Source of the DNA: Coriaria nepalensis
Lineage: Eukaryota > Streptophyta > Magnoliopsida > Cucurbitales > Coriariaceae
Length of the DNA stretch: 64,000 nt
Reading direction: 5' to 3'
Assembly: GCA_027186245.1 (NCBI GenBank)
Contig: CP114494.1
Span: forward strand, 10,188,501-10,252,500
The notes under the pieces were generated by a model. The model had not been told where the DNA came from. It searched no databases and was given only the letters and a program-made list of their open reading frames with translations. Shown here one piece after another: positions 21,065 to 34,452 of the stretch. How positions within the stretch are numbered: the first letter of the stretch is position 1; each line of letters starts with the position of its first letter. Made by a program: the position numbers and the translations under genes.

Positions 21065-24000
21065 ATGTCTGCCGCGGAATACACCGATCATAATCATCTT
21101 CTCAGATCGCCTCAACATACACTTCCGGAGGCTGACTTGGAGGTTCAAGACGGACCCCCAGTTTTCACTCACCGCGACCGCCCCACCTCCACCTCCACCT
21201 CCATCCCCGCCGCCTTCTTGGATCTCTTTCAGCGTTTCAATCGAGGTGCCTTCTCTGCTCGCCGCCATATTTTTAAGCGTCTCGATAGGGACCGTGACAG
21301 GGAAATCACCACTCCTACACCTGCAATCGATCCGCATAATAATCTCAATCATCTTCATCATCCCCGTCCCACCACCTCCGCCCCTGCTTCCGATCACGAT
21401 GATCCTCTTCCCGACACCACTCCTCCCGAATGGGCTCTTCTCCTTATTGCCTGCCTTCTCGGCCTTGCTACCGGCCTCTGTGTCGCTGCATTTAACAAGG
21501 GGGTTCGTTTCTCTCGCCACCCCCTCCTTCTTCCTTTCTGTATTTATTATCCATCAGTATTTGACTATTAAGTAGACTTGACGAGGATCTGAAGCTACCA
21601 GGCTAGTCTCGAATGTTAATATTACAATATTCAGCTTTACACAGATTATTTGTTTTTCTTATCTTACCACACGTTACTCCTACGATCCTGTGCCCCTCTA
21701 CCTGCACATATCTGCTCCTTTTTCTTCACCCCTGTGTGAGCCTCTGGAATGTCTAACTAGAATGTGGTGCTTATTTAGGTGCATGTAATACATGAATGGG
21801 CCTGGGCTGGTACTCCAAATGAGGGGGCTGCCTGGCTTCGTTTACAGAGATTGGCAGATACTTGGCATCGAATTCTCTTAATACCGGTCACAGGAGGTGT
21901 TATTGTTGGCATGATGCATGGCTTAATTGAAATATTGGGCCAAATAAAACAATCCACTGCTTCCCAAAGCCAAGGCTTTGATTTTCTTCTTGGAGCCTTT
22001 CCCACAGTTAAGGCCATACAGGCTGCTGTCACTTTGGGTACTGGTTGTTCGTTAGGTCCTGAAGGTCCTAGTGTAGATATTGGAAAATCGTGTGCAAATG
22101 GATTCTATATATTGATGGATAACAACAGCGAAAAAATCAAAATAGCCTTTGTTGCGGCTGGAGCAGCTGCTGGAATTGCTTCAGGTATTCACATTGTTAT
22201 TCTACCCATTTCTTGGCATAGTATTGGATAATCTTTTTATTTTTCTCCTTGATATTTACATTTCATTGCAGCATTCTTCGCCTTGTTTTTTTTTCTCCCT
22301 CCTGGCCCAGTATCCTTACTCTGTTGAAATTCACTTCTTTCAGGCTTTAATGCAGCAGTTGCTGGCTGCTTCTTCGCTATAGAAACTGTTTTAAGACCTC
22401 AGCGTGCAGAAAACTCACCTCCTTTCACAACTGCAATGATCATCTTGGCCTCTGTTATATCATCAACTGTCTCAAATGTCTTACTTGGAACACAGTCTGC
22501 TTTTACAGTACCAGCATATGATTTGAAATCTGCGGCTGGTATATTATGCCATCTTCACTCACTTTCTTTATTTGATCCTTTTTCTTTTTATTCAACATAT
22601 TAATATGTCTTACAAGCAATCCTATAATTTGGCTTGCCATCATCTACTGTACCGTATCTTTGTTTCAAATCACGTTCTCCTACTTTGTTTCTTAAAATCA
22701 AAAGTTCTCTGGTCGATGGACTGAGAATTTGTTTTTGCAGTAATATCGCCATATATCTTTTCGGTCTTTGTAATCTGTCTTCCAAGTACCAAGGCTGTCA
22801 ATGAATAAATATGCTATCTCCCAATGACTACCTATAATCTGATTTTTCCATGCAGAATTACCTCTGTACCTCATATTGGGCATGCTATGCGGTGTTGTGA
22901 GTGTAGCAGTGACTCGCCTATCCACTTGGTTCACTGAGTTTTTTGATTTTGTAAAGGAAAGATTTGGCATCCCTGCTGTTGTCTGTCCTGCCTTGGGTGG
23001 TTTAGGAGCTGGAATAATAGCTCTCAAGTATCCTGGAGTATTGTATTGGGGCTTCACTAATGTTGAAGAAATCCTACATACTGGAAAGAGTGCTTCAGCT
23101 CCTGGTATTTGGCTATTAACTCAGCTAGTAGGAGCCAAAGTCCTGGCCACAACGCTCTGCAAGGGTTCTGGGCTTGTGGGTGGACTTTACGCTCCAAGTC
23201 TGATGATTGGTGCTGCTGTTGGTGCTGTGTTTGGGGGTTCAGCTGCAGAAATCATCAACTCTGCCATTCCAGGAAATGCGGCTGTTGCACAGCCACAGGC
23301 ATATGCGCTGGTAAAGTTATCCTGTGCTCCTTTTACCGGGGCTTTTTAAAATTTTGATAAGAATATCAATGGTTACCTGCGGAATACAGTTCAGTCCATG
23401 ATTGGGATATTTGGAAAATTTTATGGCAGGTTGGAATGGCTGCTACACTGGCTTCAGTTTGTTCAGTACCCTTGACATCTGTTCTACTTCTGTTTGAGCT
23501 GACAAAAGATTACAGAATACTGCTTCCACTCATGGTAATTCTTCCATGATCTTGGTTTAATTCCTTTAATTGACAATTGTAGTTGCCTTAAGGATCTAGG
23601 GTCCAAGACTAAGTAATAAAGCTGCCTCAGAGCTGACATATCTCGTCTCGTGGACATTTCAGTTGACATAAAACCCAACTGAGTTTATGTAAATGAGACA
23701 GTAGGTAGGCTCAAAGGTTGAGATCTTGCATCCTAGACCAAATACCATTTTTGACCAAGACCCTAAATTTATCCGTTTTTTTTTTTTTTTGCAAATGTTG
23801 GATCTGTTAGAATAAACATAGCTCTTTCATGCTTGATTGTCATTTCCGACACTCCTTTGAATTTTGGAATAGGGGGCTGTTGGATTGGCCATATGGGTTC
23901 CTTCAGTGACAAAGCAGTCAAAAGAGATTGAAGCATCTGAAACTCGGAGTTCAGTTAGAGGGTATTCTTCTCTTTCACCTTCTGAAGATAAAGATGAAGT

Positions 24001-25661
24001 TATCTGGAGCCACAATGATGCTGGTATTGACTTGGAGCTCTCAGTTATTGGGAATGCTTTAGACCGTGAAGTAATTAATGAAGATGTTCTTTTGGAAGAC
24101 CTGAAGGTTAAGTATTTATCCACTCCTTCAAAACTAATTTATATATGTGCACCCCCTCCCACCTACCTACCCTTGGTTTATAGACGTAGTTCTCATTTTT
24201 AATTATATAATTCTACTAATTGCAGCACACTTTCTGTTTCTGTACATTTTCGGTTTACCTAACTTTCATATTCAATATATCTGTGTGTCGGCAGGTTTCT
24301 CAGGCAATGTCAAGGAACTTCCTGAAGGTTTCGATGGCAATGAACTTGAAGGATGCAATAAAATATATGAATGATAACCAGCAGAACTGTGCACTGGTTC
24401 TTGATGATGAAGATTTTCTTGAGGGAATACTAACAAAGGGCGATATTAGACGGTGTCTATCTGAAAAATCCGGCGACACTTTCAATTGTGATGCGAGAGT
24501 ATTTGATGTATGTGAACTTACTTTAGTACTTTGTTGGAATTTGTTGAATGCTCTATCTAGTATCTAGCATGTTGTTACATGTTGCTTTGGATGAGACTTT
24601 AGACCGTGTTTTTAGTTACTTCTGAACTGTGTTTTGAATTCATTAAATATTATTGTTCCCTTGCACTTTTCATTCCAAACTCCCTGGACTTGTATGTAAA
24701 TGTAAAGCATGAGTATTCTACAGGTTGATACAAGTCTAGTGTCCTCTCTTTGTACACAAGGGATTAGCTATCGTGGTCGGCAACGTGGACTTTTAACCTG
24801 TTCCCCCGAAACTGATTTGGCGATGGCAAAGGATCTAATGGAGGCCAAAGGTATCAAGCAACTGCCTGTGGTTAAGCGAGGTGGAGAGTCGCAAAAAGAA
24901 AGGAAGCAAAGAGTTGTTGCTATTCTGCATTATGATTCCATTTGGAACTGTATCAGGTTCTCAACCAATATTCCCTTTTGGTTCCTTGATAATATTTTCA
25001 ATATCGATGCTTTCTGGTTTTAGTCACACACTAACTTTTCTTTTCTGATTCTTCTCTTATTTTAGAGATGATAATTATAGTTGTTTCGTTAGTCATTGGC
25101 ACTATGTTGGTATAATATTGAGATTTTTTATATATATTTTTTTCCCTGATAAAGTTTGATAGCCTTGTTTGCTCAGCGAAAGTGCTAAAGATGTTTCTAC
25201 TTATTTATCTTGGAGGTCTTGAGGCAATAATATTGGAAAACCTCTAACACTGCAGGTCTCATCCCATAGCGCCGTAACTTGAGCAGTGTTAAGTGTGCAA
25301 TGTGCATATCTTAGAAATCTTATCAAGAATTATTTTGTACTTCCTACAAGTCTGCAATTTGATGTTTCTGCTTGTGTAGATACTAATTGTACCCGTTGGA
25401 TTTAATTTGGAATTTGTCAATACCCCTACTTTGTAAAACAAAGTTCAGATGTCCTTTCAATGAGTGAATAATGGTATCCGTTGGGTGTAGCCTCAAGAAC
25501 GTAGTACTGTACTTCCCATGATTCATAGTTATTGTATCTGGATCGCGCTGTGAATGATTCCTTCTTTTTCTTTTGGCAGAGAGGTTGTAAATCGACGAAA
25601 ATCTGTCTACCAGCAGAGGAAAGAGAAAAACACCGAGGAGAAGAGTGCAAACGGTCATTAG
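21065..25661 (+). CDS. CLC-F: CLC-f type chloride channel/transporter
   Basis: Nine exons fit: 21065-21502, 21779-22184, 22344-22538, 22856-23310, 23430-23534, 23873-24106, 24295-24507, 24724-24956, 25580-25661. All borders are GT-AG with matching phases, giving 786 residues, close to the ~780 usual for plant CLC-f. CLC proteins move chloride or other anions through a homodimeric membrane core; Arabidopsis CLC-f is a Golgi member. The anion-site motif GTGCSLGPEGPS (233-244) keeps the gating-type Glu (E241), and GGLYAPS (455-461) is the second filter loop. CBS domains occupy about 612-786 and end in a basic tail. The first exon is Pro/His/Asp-rich and poorly conserved, with a CCACCT codon repeat. 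No break is seen. Its 5' end abuts element 1's LTR. Confidence 0.93.
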
Positions 25662-26394
25662 CTTCAGGGGACAACAAATTCACCTCAAGTTGTACTCCAG
25701 CATGGGAAACAGCTGAATGACATACCATGGTCCTCCATCTCATTATGGAATTAGGCCACCATGGTTGATGATACAAAGTTTTGAGGATTGAGAATTGATT
25801 TCCTAAGGCCTAAGGAGATCCAATAATAATAGAGATTCCTCCTTGTAATATAGCATGTTGCATGTTGTATATGGACATGCGGTGTATAAATACTATATAG
25901 CCTCTAACGAATGATCACGGGGGAGGAAAACATTAAACCAGCGTTCCTAGGTATAGGCATTATGACTTGGTCAAGAGCTGCCTGCCATGAATGGATTGCA
26001 GCTGGTTCCTTGCACTTTATAGAATAAATTTATTTAATGTATGATGTGAATTTTCGAGTAGTTAGCGAAAAGTAATAGAGAAGTTTGTTTCAGACATTTT
26101 CCTACCTATTGACAGAAACTGCATTACTGCACGTGGATGAATAATTCTTAATTATGAGAGCATGAAAGAAGAGTGTCCATCATCATAATACAATATACGT
26201 TCAATCCAGAACCCAGAACCCAGAACCCAGAGCCCAGATAACTAACTTTGGAAACTTCCTCCCACTATATGTATCAGGCTGTCATTTTGATATAAAAAAG
26301 CTCTAATACATGATAATTATACTCGTATGACACAACTTTTTTTTTTCCTACTATAGTACCATTGGGTAAAAAAAAAAAAGATTAAATTTTAGGT
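25662..26394. other. Intergenic DNA between convergent CLC-f and WRKY genes
   Basis: Holds the 3' flanks of both genes. A short CCAGAACCCAGA repeat lies at 26206-26237 and A/T homopolymers at 26338-26380. No gene is supported. Confidence 0.6.
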
Positions 26395-28775
26395 CTAAAG
26401 TCCAAGTGGAAGCCTACTCATTATATTCTGATATATGGATGAACCATTGGATAGGTTCAGACCAGGATTGGACGATGGCTCTAACTTGGCTTCTCCTTTT
26501 GGTAACACACAACCCATTTCATTAGTCTGGTGATGATGCTGTACCAAATAAGGATGAATGGGCAGACCAGGAGGAAGCCTGGGTTGAGCCATTGCCAGAT
26601 TTGCAAGGCCAGGTTGAGCCATTGCAAAAGAGAAGTCATGTGAAGGAGTAGGACCCATTTGCTGCCTTCCAACAGGAGCGAATGCAGCAGCACGCCTTTC
26701 GAATCTTGGCATACCGTTGTGCATCTGGTACATGTCAGATGGCCGGAGATGAGGCCTTTGAGCGGGTACAGAACCTGACATGCCAGAGTTGAGGTGGCTG
26801 CTGTTACGAGCGGCAGGAACGTCATGGTTATGCTTTCCTTCATATGTCGTGATTACTGATTTTAGGTCATGTGATGCCCTCTCCACATGCTTCCTCACTG
26901 TGCAACCAGGATTTGTGCACTTGTAGTAGCTCCTGCACCAAAAAAACCATTTTCCATGACACACATTTGCTAAAGACGATCTCGTACATGAAAGAAAAAG
27001 GTCAAAAGGTTTACCTAGGATTTGGGTTTCCTTTAACCACTTTCTGTCCATATTTCCGCCAGCGATATGAATCATCAAGTATATCTACTTCACTTGTCGT
27101 CTGGACCACAACTCTAGGTTCCCTTATCGCTCTTGTGGCCCCACTCATTTCTGTAGCATAAGCTTCAACTTTCCTGAGACACAAAAAGGAGAAACAGAGA
27201 TGTATATATTCTTGTGCTAGTCTTATAATATCACTTGGCAAATAAATGATTAAATGCAACTCACCTTCTCTTCGACTCAGATTCATCCCCCAGACCTTCA
27301 TAACCTAAGGGTACACTAGCATGGGTCACTCCATCTTCATCATCATCATCATCATCATCATCATTATCGTTAGAAAATGTGGAGGAGTAATCAACGGCAC
27401 CTCTTGATTCATTACCACCAACAGCCACCAATGATGTCACCTCAATGCTGTCAAGTGTGCAATCAGGGGCTCCAGCAATGTTCCCTTTTTGAACACTTGC
27501 CCTTGCCCAGGTTGGATCACCATCTTCAACATTTAGTGGCACACCTTGCTCAAGCATCTCTAGTTGCATGTCAGCTTGATGGTTAGATGAACCAGTGGCC
27601 GATCGGCGACTTGAAGGAGGCTTAGGGTGGTTATGGGTCCCTTTATAGATGATTTCTGTTATGAGGCCCTCAATAGACCGTTCTACCTTCTTCTTGACCT
27701 GACAGTTTGGATGAGTGCACTTGTAGTAACTTCGTGGAAACTCACTACCTTTTACTTGTTTTTGTCCATATTTTCTCCAGTTATATCCATCCTTGGATGG
27801 GACCCCACAAGAGCCAGAAATCATAGAATCTCCACTGCCTCTCTGCTCTCCTTCTTCATCTGCTTGCTCATCTAGTGATGGAGAATTTTCTATAGGTCCT
27901 TGATCTCCTGCTATATTATTATTCCGAATTTCATTTTCAGTGCATGACTGGGAGAAATCTGCACATGGATGAAGACCATTTCTATCTTGAGTTGATGCAT
28001 TGGATGGTTCTGCACTATGAGACTGAATGGAATTTTCTGACTGTATCGAATCCTCAATCGTAGGAAAAGATTGCAGATGAAGTAAAGATGGAGCCATCTA
28101 TATACACAAGGAAGAGAAAATCAGCATCCGAAATTCAACGAACCTGAAATCTAGGAACCAATAAGCATCTTCAAGTAAAAATTAGGAGACAAGAATAAGA
28201 GGAAAGTATATTACTTTGCATAATGCACCAAAAAGGAAAGGAGAGCCCAATTCCCCTCCAGGCTTGAAAGCAAATGACGAGGTATTGGGATCATCAAGTA
28301 GACTAAATCTACCTTTATCAATCAACTCTGACATCAACATGGAGTTCCTACTGGTACCATTTGTTACAAATGGAAACTTTCCAGTTGTTGGAGATGGCTG
28401 AGCATGCAGTGAATTAGAAAGGAAAGCAGGAGAATCAAGCAGTGTAGTTGGACTAAGGCCGGGTGGTATGGTCAAGTAAGGGGACCTAACATCAGAATTG
28501 AGTGAGAGGTCAACTGATCTAATGCTTTCAGTATTTAATCTTGGGGCATTGAATCCAGCTCTAGCTGCTATCCTCTCCACAAGTCCCCCCTGCGAGTTTG
28601 ATTTCTGCTCCTTAGGTCCCAGAAAGAGTTCCTCAGTTCTATGGCTGACAGTTTTCATGGTGGATGATTCCAAGCCAACATCTTCATCTAAGGATGACGT
28701 GAAAAATGCTCTTGAGATAGGATCAGGGGGCAACCAATCTCCAGCAACAGCCATATTTTCATTGGTCCCTGTCAT
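26395..28775 (-). CDS. WRKY2: Group I WRKY transcription factor, WRKY2-like
   Basis: Four coding exons: 28775-28215, 28097-27265, 27173-27015, 26932-26395, with GT-AG borders and consistent phases, 696 residues. Two WRKY domains bind W-box DNA (TTGAC): the N-terminal WRKYGQK is at 294-300 with C314, C319, H342, H344, and the C-terminal WRKYGQK is at 503-509. The last intron splits the C-terminal domain inside the Arg codon of PNPRSYYKC, the classic R-type intron. The N-terminal [18 protein letters not shown] and QPSPTTG give the Ser-Pro cluster that MAP kinases phosphorylate in this subgroup. An Asp run (about 433-440) is encoded by a GAT microsatellite. In Arabidopsis, WRKY2 acts in pollen, embryo polarity and ABA-related germination. 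I chose the ATG at 28775 ([14 protein letters not shown]); the frame extends up to a GTG at 28892, so a longer form is possible. Confidence 0.92.
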
Positions 28776-30942
28776 GAAAACTCCAGTCCTCTCCCTAATT
28801 TCAGCTCCAAAACAAGGTGTTCTGGAAAGGTCAAGGCAGAGTTTGGTTTTTGGGGGGATAGTGGAAGAATTGATAGATAAGTCACCCTCCACTCTACAGA
28901 ACCATACATGAGATTTTCATCTCATACGGCTCCTCGTTCAATTCTTTCGAAGTCATTGGATCCTTTTCCTCATTCGAGATCCTGAAGAGTTTAATCCGGC
29001 ATAGAGGAAAGAACTTGGTCAGAATATTAAAAGTAAGTTTAACGAAACACATTGAAATTTGATGCTATGTACTATCATCCATTCCGCCGGAATTATGAAA
29101 TAAAAGTAATGCATTGCTTATCCTAAATAAAGTATCTTCCAATAAGAACATGGAGAGAGGTTGATGTTTGAATACATATATTACGCTTAGCCGCTAAACA
29201 CAATCTGTTAATCTCAATAATGGTAGAAGTCCAGTTAGAAGTTGATAAGAGATGAACATCTGCTGGCTGCATATAACATCCACCATCACCACCTTAATCA
29301 TCAATTATAACAAATTAATGATAATAATTATAACAATAGAGAAATACAAATGGAGCTCCCTAATAGGCCATATATTTCCAGATAAGGATGAAGTTTTTCA
29401 CTTTGTACAAGCAACACAAGAACAAGCCGATGAGAAGGAGGAGGAGGTACATCGTTGTATCGAAAACAAATTCGTCGGTAAAACCCAACTTTATTATGAA
29501 ATCATAAGGATGCAACCATAAGAAATGAATATTACCCGACTGATCACATGTACAGGCTCAAAAGCAAAGCAAAGATGACATAACTAGAGGAAGTCCGGCA
29601 ATCGACTGTCGTAGCAGCGGCGGTGGCTCTAGCATCATTACAACCCTGAGCTGATGTTATTTGGTTTCAATTGAAGGGAGATTTAGAAAGAAGACTGCAA
29701 AGGAGTTCAGGTAAGAAAAACAAAAAAGCTTTACCTTCCTCCTTTCAATGTTTCTTCATTCTGTCTTGACGGTTGTTGTAGGCAGATAGATTTGTACCTT
29801 ATAATGATTCAAGATGATGATGGGTTTAAGAAAATTACAAAAAGGGAGATCTCAAATAATTAATAAATAGTATAAGCAGCAGCATCATCATCATCTTCCA
29901 ACTTTTCCTTTCTTCTTTTCTTTATGATAATGGAGAAAGGGTGGACCCAAAATGGACGGAATCTTTGAATTAGGAGAAAAAGAAAAACAGTGCCAAAGTG
30001 AGAAAGCAAAAGAGAGAGACAAGGATTAGAATAAAGTTCAAAGCTTTATTACACGGATCTTAGACTCAATTCCATCATCACATTCGCTGCTGTCGCTGTA
30101 TATTTATTTATTGATTGCAATAAAATCCTGTTTTTTATTTTATTTTATATTTATTTTTAAGACAGGAGAATCATTCAATTACTACAACCATTTATTTATT
30201 TATAATAATTCTTCAAGTTTCCTTTTTGCCTTTTTTTTAGTAATGGGTAACTCAGGGAAGGGCTGTCCGAACCCAAAAAAAAAAAAAAAACAAAAACAAA
30301 ACAAAAGAGGGAGAGGGGGAGAGAAAAGAAATGCATAGCTGCCTATTCCTGCTTTAGGTCCTGTTAGTTATGTCCCATCTACTGTTATTACTCCTAATCC
30401 ATTTCCAACTTTAGAAATCCAAGACTACAGTGCCCTGCAAGTACAACCTGGGTTGTCCTTCATATATTGTAGTCATCGGATCAGATGCATATGCTTGTGT
30501 ATTATAACAAACAAATCTCTTGTAAGCAAAATGAGTGATGGCTGGTAAGGAAGGGAAGTAGGTAATTCTCCATGTGCAAAGTGATTCACTGATACCTGCA
30601 AAATACTACACCCATCCATTCTCAGTTTTATACCTGATACTAAGTTACTCTTCTCCTCAATGTAATCAACAAATATTATGAAACAAAACAGAGTTACACC
30701 GGGTACTAAACCCTACAATGCTATTTCTTCTACAACTTTACAAAAAGTGTTCTACGTATATATAAAATCCGGAAACTAAAACATGTAAAAATGCACAAGA
30801 CATCAGTTAGTAAAACTGTTGACTCCAATGAAGCTAGAAAGGACAGATGCAGCTGCTTCCTTCCATGTGTGGCTCATTCAGTTGTGTATGCTCCTTACAG
30901 TGGGAAGAAACAAGACGAGCAACAACTTGTTGGCTCTCTGTC
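28776..30942. promoter_or_regulatory. WRKY2-like upstream region and 3' flank of the receptor-kinase gene
   Basis: 2.2 kb with no supported gene. The portion nearest 28776 is probably WRKY leader, and the frame stays open to about 28900. A purine-rich/ATC-repeat stretch lies at 29880-29900 and an A17-type run at 30275-30291. The right end carries the receptor kinase 3' UTR. Confidence 0.5.
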
Positions 30943-33900
30943 TCATGGCTCCTCCTCCACATAAGAGTCTTTCAGCGAGAAACCATCAAGGACATCGTCC
31001 ATATTGACCTGAAGCTCTTTAAACATTGCCATTACCTGAACCATGGTTGGTCTACGGAAAGGCCTGTCTTCTAGGCATTCAAAGGCAATGCTTAAACACT
31101 CATACAGTTCATCCTCTTCTGTGTTCTGTGCCAACAACTCGGGGTCCAGTATCTCATTGGTTCTCTTCTCTCTCTGGAGCTGCTTTGCCCATCCAACAAG
31201 ATTGTTGTCATTACCAAATTGTGATGGGTCTATAGGCCTCTTGCCAGATAAAAGCTCTAGTAATATGACTCCATAACTATAGACATCCCCTTTTGCCGTG
31301 CACCTAAAGCTTTGATAGTACTCAGGCGGAACATATCCCGGAGTTCCGGCAAGAGTGCTCACACTAAGATGGGTGTCAAGGGCATTTACCAATCTTGCCA
31401 TCCCAAAATCAGAAACTCTTGCCTCAAAATTCTCATCCAAAAGGACATTACTAGACTTCATGTCTCTGTGTATAATGTGAGGAATGCAGCTATGATGAAG
31501 GAAAGCTAGACCCCTTGCCGACCCAAGAGCTATCTTCTTTCTCACTGCCCAGCTTAGCTTTGAGTTTGAACCGTCCCGCTTGTCTCTCTCATGAAGAACA
31601 GCCTCCAAACTGCCCCACTTCATGTACTCGTACACAAGAAGCCTCTCCTCTCCAATTTTACAGTACCCTAGCAATGGAACCAGGTTTCGGTGATTAATTT
31701 TCCCTATAGTCTCCATTTCTGCCATAAACTCCCTATCACCTTGCCCTGTGACGGGGATAAGCTTCTTGATAGCGACAATGCAGCCATCCTTGAGTTGTGC
31801 CTTGAAAACCTCACCGAATCCTCCTGACCCTATCAAGCTCTCCGCACTGAAACCATTTGTGGCCTCAAGTAGGTGGGCAAAAGTGAGCTTTCGCAGAGGT
31901 TTCTCAAATGTGGCAATATTGATGCTCAGAGGCTCGGGAGCACTTGAAAGTTTCCAGCTGCTGCTCCCTGAAGTTGGGAGGCTTTCAATGTACTTGTCTC
32001 TTCTTTCCTCCCTATTCTGATACTTGTTCACGCGATAAAGGGCTAATAAAAGTCCGAGGATACACAAGAAGAAGAATGTGATACCTAAGACCATGCCAAT
32101 CTCAGTAGACCACTTTCTTTTATCATGGGAGTGGAAAGTAGCCAGGTGGCTTCCAGAGCCACAAGGAGGCAAGGGTACCCCACAAAGTCCAGAATTATTC
32201 TCATACCTTGATGCCGGAAAAGTCATCAACTGACCTCCAGTGGGGATAGGGCCGGAGAGGTTGTTGTTTGACACATCAAGGTCGCTAAGAAAAGATAGAG
32301 ACCCTAATGATCCCGTGATGAATCCTTGGAGATCATTATGAGAGAGGTCCAGAACTCCAATTGCTTTTAAATTGCCAAGACTGTCTGGAATCTGTCCATA
32401 TAATGTGTTGTGTCCCAAATTCAAGACTTGAAGATAGTTCATCGTACCAAAATTTTCAGGAATAGTTCCTGACAAGGCATTGTAAGCGAGATCAAGGTAT
32501 ATCATACTCCCATGGCTAGCAAAGGTATACATAGTAAGGCCAGAGTAGATTCTTGTGGTTGGGCACGAATGAACCATAGGAAACCCTTCCAACCTCTCTG
32601 CCCTGATTCCTACAAACTCAACGAGCCCTCCAGCACCCCTGCAAGCTGTACCACCCTCATTCCTGACAAATGCAAACTGTTTCCCAGAAATACTTCCCGG
32701 GAGTATCATGCCAGCTTCGTCAGCAAGCTCGGGTGGGATAGCACCATTTAATTCATTGCTATTCAAATCAAGCCAAATAAGGTTCCAACACTTACCAAGC
32801 TCGGGTGGGATCGGTCCAGTGAGTGAATTGTCCCCTAATTGGAGGATAGCAAGGTTGAGGAGATTTCCTATACCAGCGGGCACTTGTCCAGTAAGCCGGT
32901 TGCTAGAAAGTGATCACCATATCATGTTGGTGCAGCTGGCAATGGATTGTGGAATGATTCCGGTAATGCGGTTGTTGTTGAGGATCAACATCTCTAGGTT
33001 GCCTCCAGCAATGCATATGCCTTGTGGGATTTCTCCCGTTAGGTTGTTTGCCCACATGACGAGGTCTGAGAGATTCGGCAAGGTCCAAATCTGTGGGGGA
33101 ATGGGGCCAGTCAGACTGTTGAAGCTAAGGTCAATTGTTTTGAGGTTGCTGCAGTTGCCGAGCTCATGGGGCACTGTCCCAGAGAGAAAGTTGTTTGGAA
33201 GAAGAATCCTTTCCAGGGAGGAGCCAACTAGGGAGGTACAGAAACCGGGAGGAATGTTCCCTGTGAAAGCATTGGAACTGAGGTCCAGCACTTGAAGCTG
33301 AGTACAATTGGTGAGAGACACAGGAATCACACCACTTATGTTGTTGAATGGCAGGTAGAGATATTTCAGGCTGTGGAGGTTGCTGACAACCGCACTGAGA
33401 AAGTCACCAGAAAGCTGATTGTTGCCAAGGTTGAGAGAAACTAGAGAAGAGCACGAGGAAAAAGTGGGAGGCAACCCACCAGAGAGTTTGTTGGCAGATA
33501 GATCAAGCTCTTGCAGTGTTCTGCAAGAGCGTCCTACGTCGGGCGGGATCTCCCCAGAAAACTGATTATGGTTTAGATACAGCTGCGTCAACTTGTTGAA
33601 ATTTCCCAGCAAGGAACCTGGAATTATGCGCTGCAGCTGATTGTGGGAGAAGTCCAGCGTCTCCAAGAGCAGGCAATTGGCTAAGCTGGATGGAAACCCA
33701 GGCCCTGCAAGGTTGTTATGACTTAGCCTGAGAGTAGTGAGGTTGGTGCAGGGTCCGAAATTAAGGGCGGAGAAGTTGCCGGAGAAGTTGTTATGGGAGA
33801 GATCCAGATACTTGAGGGATGCAGGAGAGTCTGCCACAAAACGTGGTGATATCTCACCAGACAACATGTTGTGGGAGAGGTCGAGTGTGGACAGAGCTTT

Positions 33901-34452
33901 GAAAGGCAGGAGGAGAGTGGAACCCAGTTTGCCCGAGATGAGATTGCGGGAGAGATTGAGAGAGACAAGACGAGAGCAGGAGAGGGGGAAAGATGATGCC
34001 GGAAGAGGGAGAGACAAGTTGTTGGAGGAGAGGTCGAGAGTCTGGAGGGGACACGAAGTGGTGGTGTTGGAGGAGGCGGTGAGATCCCCAGAAGAGAAAG
34101 AATTGGCGCGCAAGAAGAGATGGTTGAGAGATGGAAGGGCAGTGAGGTAGGGGAGATGAAGGGGCCCAGTGAGGCCTGCATTAGTGAGGTTGAGGATACT
34201 AACACGGCCATCAGGAGAGCAAGAAACGACACGCCATGAGCAGGCAGTGGCGGCATTCTCCGTCCAGTCGGCCAAGAAACCATTTGGATCGGACCTGACG
34301 GAGGAGCGCTTGAAAGCCATCAACATGTGTATGTCTTCAGCACTACCGGAGGCTGCGTTGGAGAAACAAAACTGCGTCAACGCCAAGCACAAGCACAAGC
34401 ACAAGAAAAAGATACCAAGCTGAAGCTGTTCTGGTCTCCATACTCTCTCCAT
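30943..34452 (-). pseudogene. BRL: BRI1-like (BRL1/BRL3-type) LRR receptor kinase with one in-frame stop
   Basis: A single uninterrupted frame of 1,170 codons, intronless as in BRI1/BRL genes and of BRL length, except for one TGA at codon 513 (32916-32914). Order: signal peptide (1-~35); N-terminal cap pair CSWRVVSCS; LRRs; the ~70-residue island (about 575-648, containing [19 protein letters not shown] and the Cys residues ACRG and HSCPTTR); final LRRs; membrane helix (785-808); Ser/Thr kinase (about 874-1148). The kinase has [10 protein letters not shown], a Lys in [18 protein letters not shown] and DFGMARL, all intact. BRLs are plasma-membrane brassinosteroid receptors of vascular tissue. 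The TGA lies in [16 protein letters not shown], where relatives have Val or Ile. As written, translation stops before the hormone-binding island and kinase. Downstream codons show no decay, so this is a recent null allele, or a base-call error. Confidence 0.9.

Noticed and set aside
28776..28892. N-terminal 39-residue extension of the WRKY2-like protein
   Set aside because: The frame is open but begins at GTG; the downstream ATG gives the start expected for the subgroup. Kept only as an alternative.
32708..33295. 195-codon plus-strand ORF, and similar long ORFs at 33723-34283
   Set aside because: They are antisense or frame shadows of the LRR repeats of the receptor kinase; their periodic Pro/Arg pattern mirrors the LRR codons.
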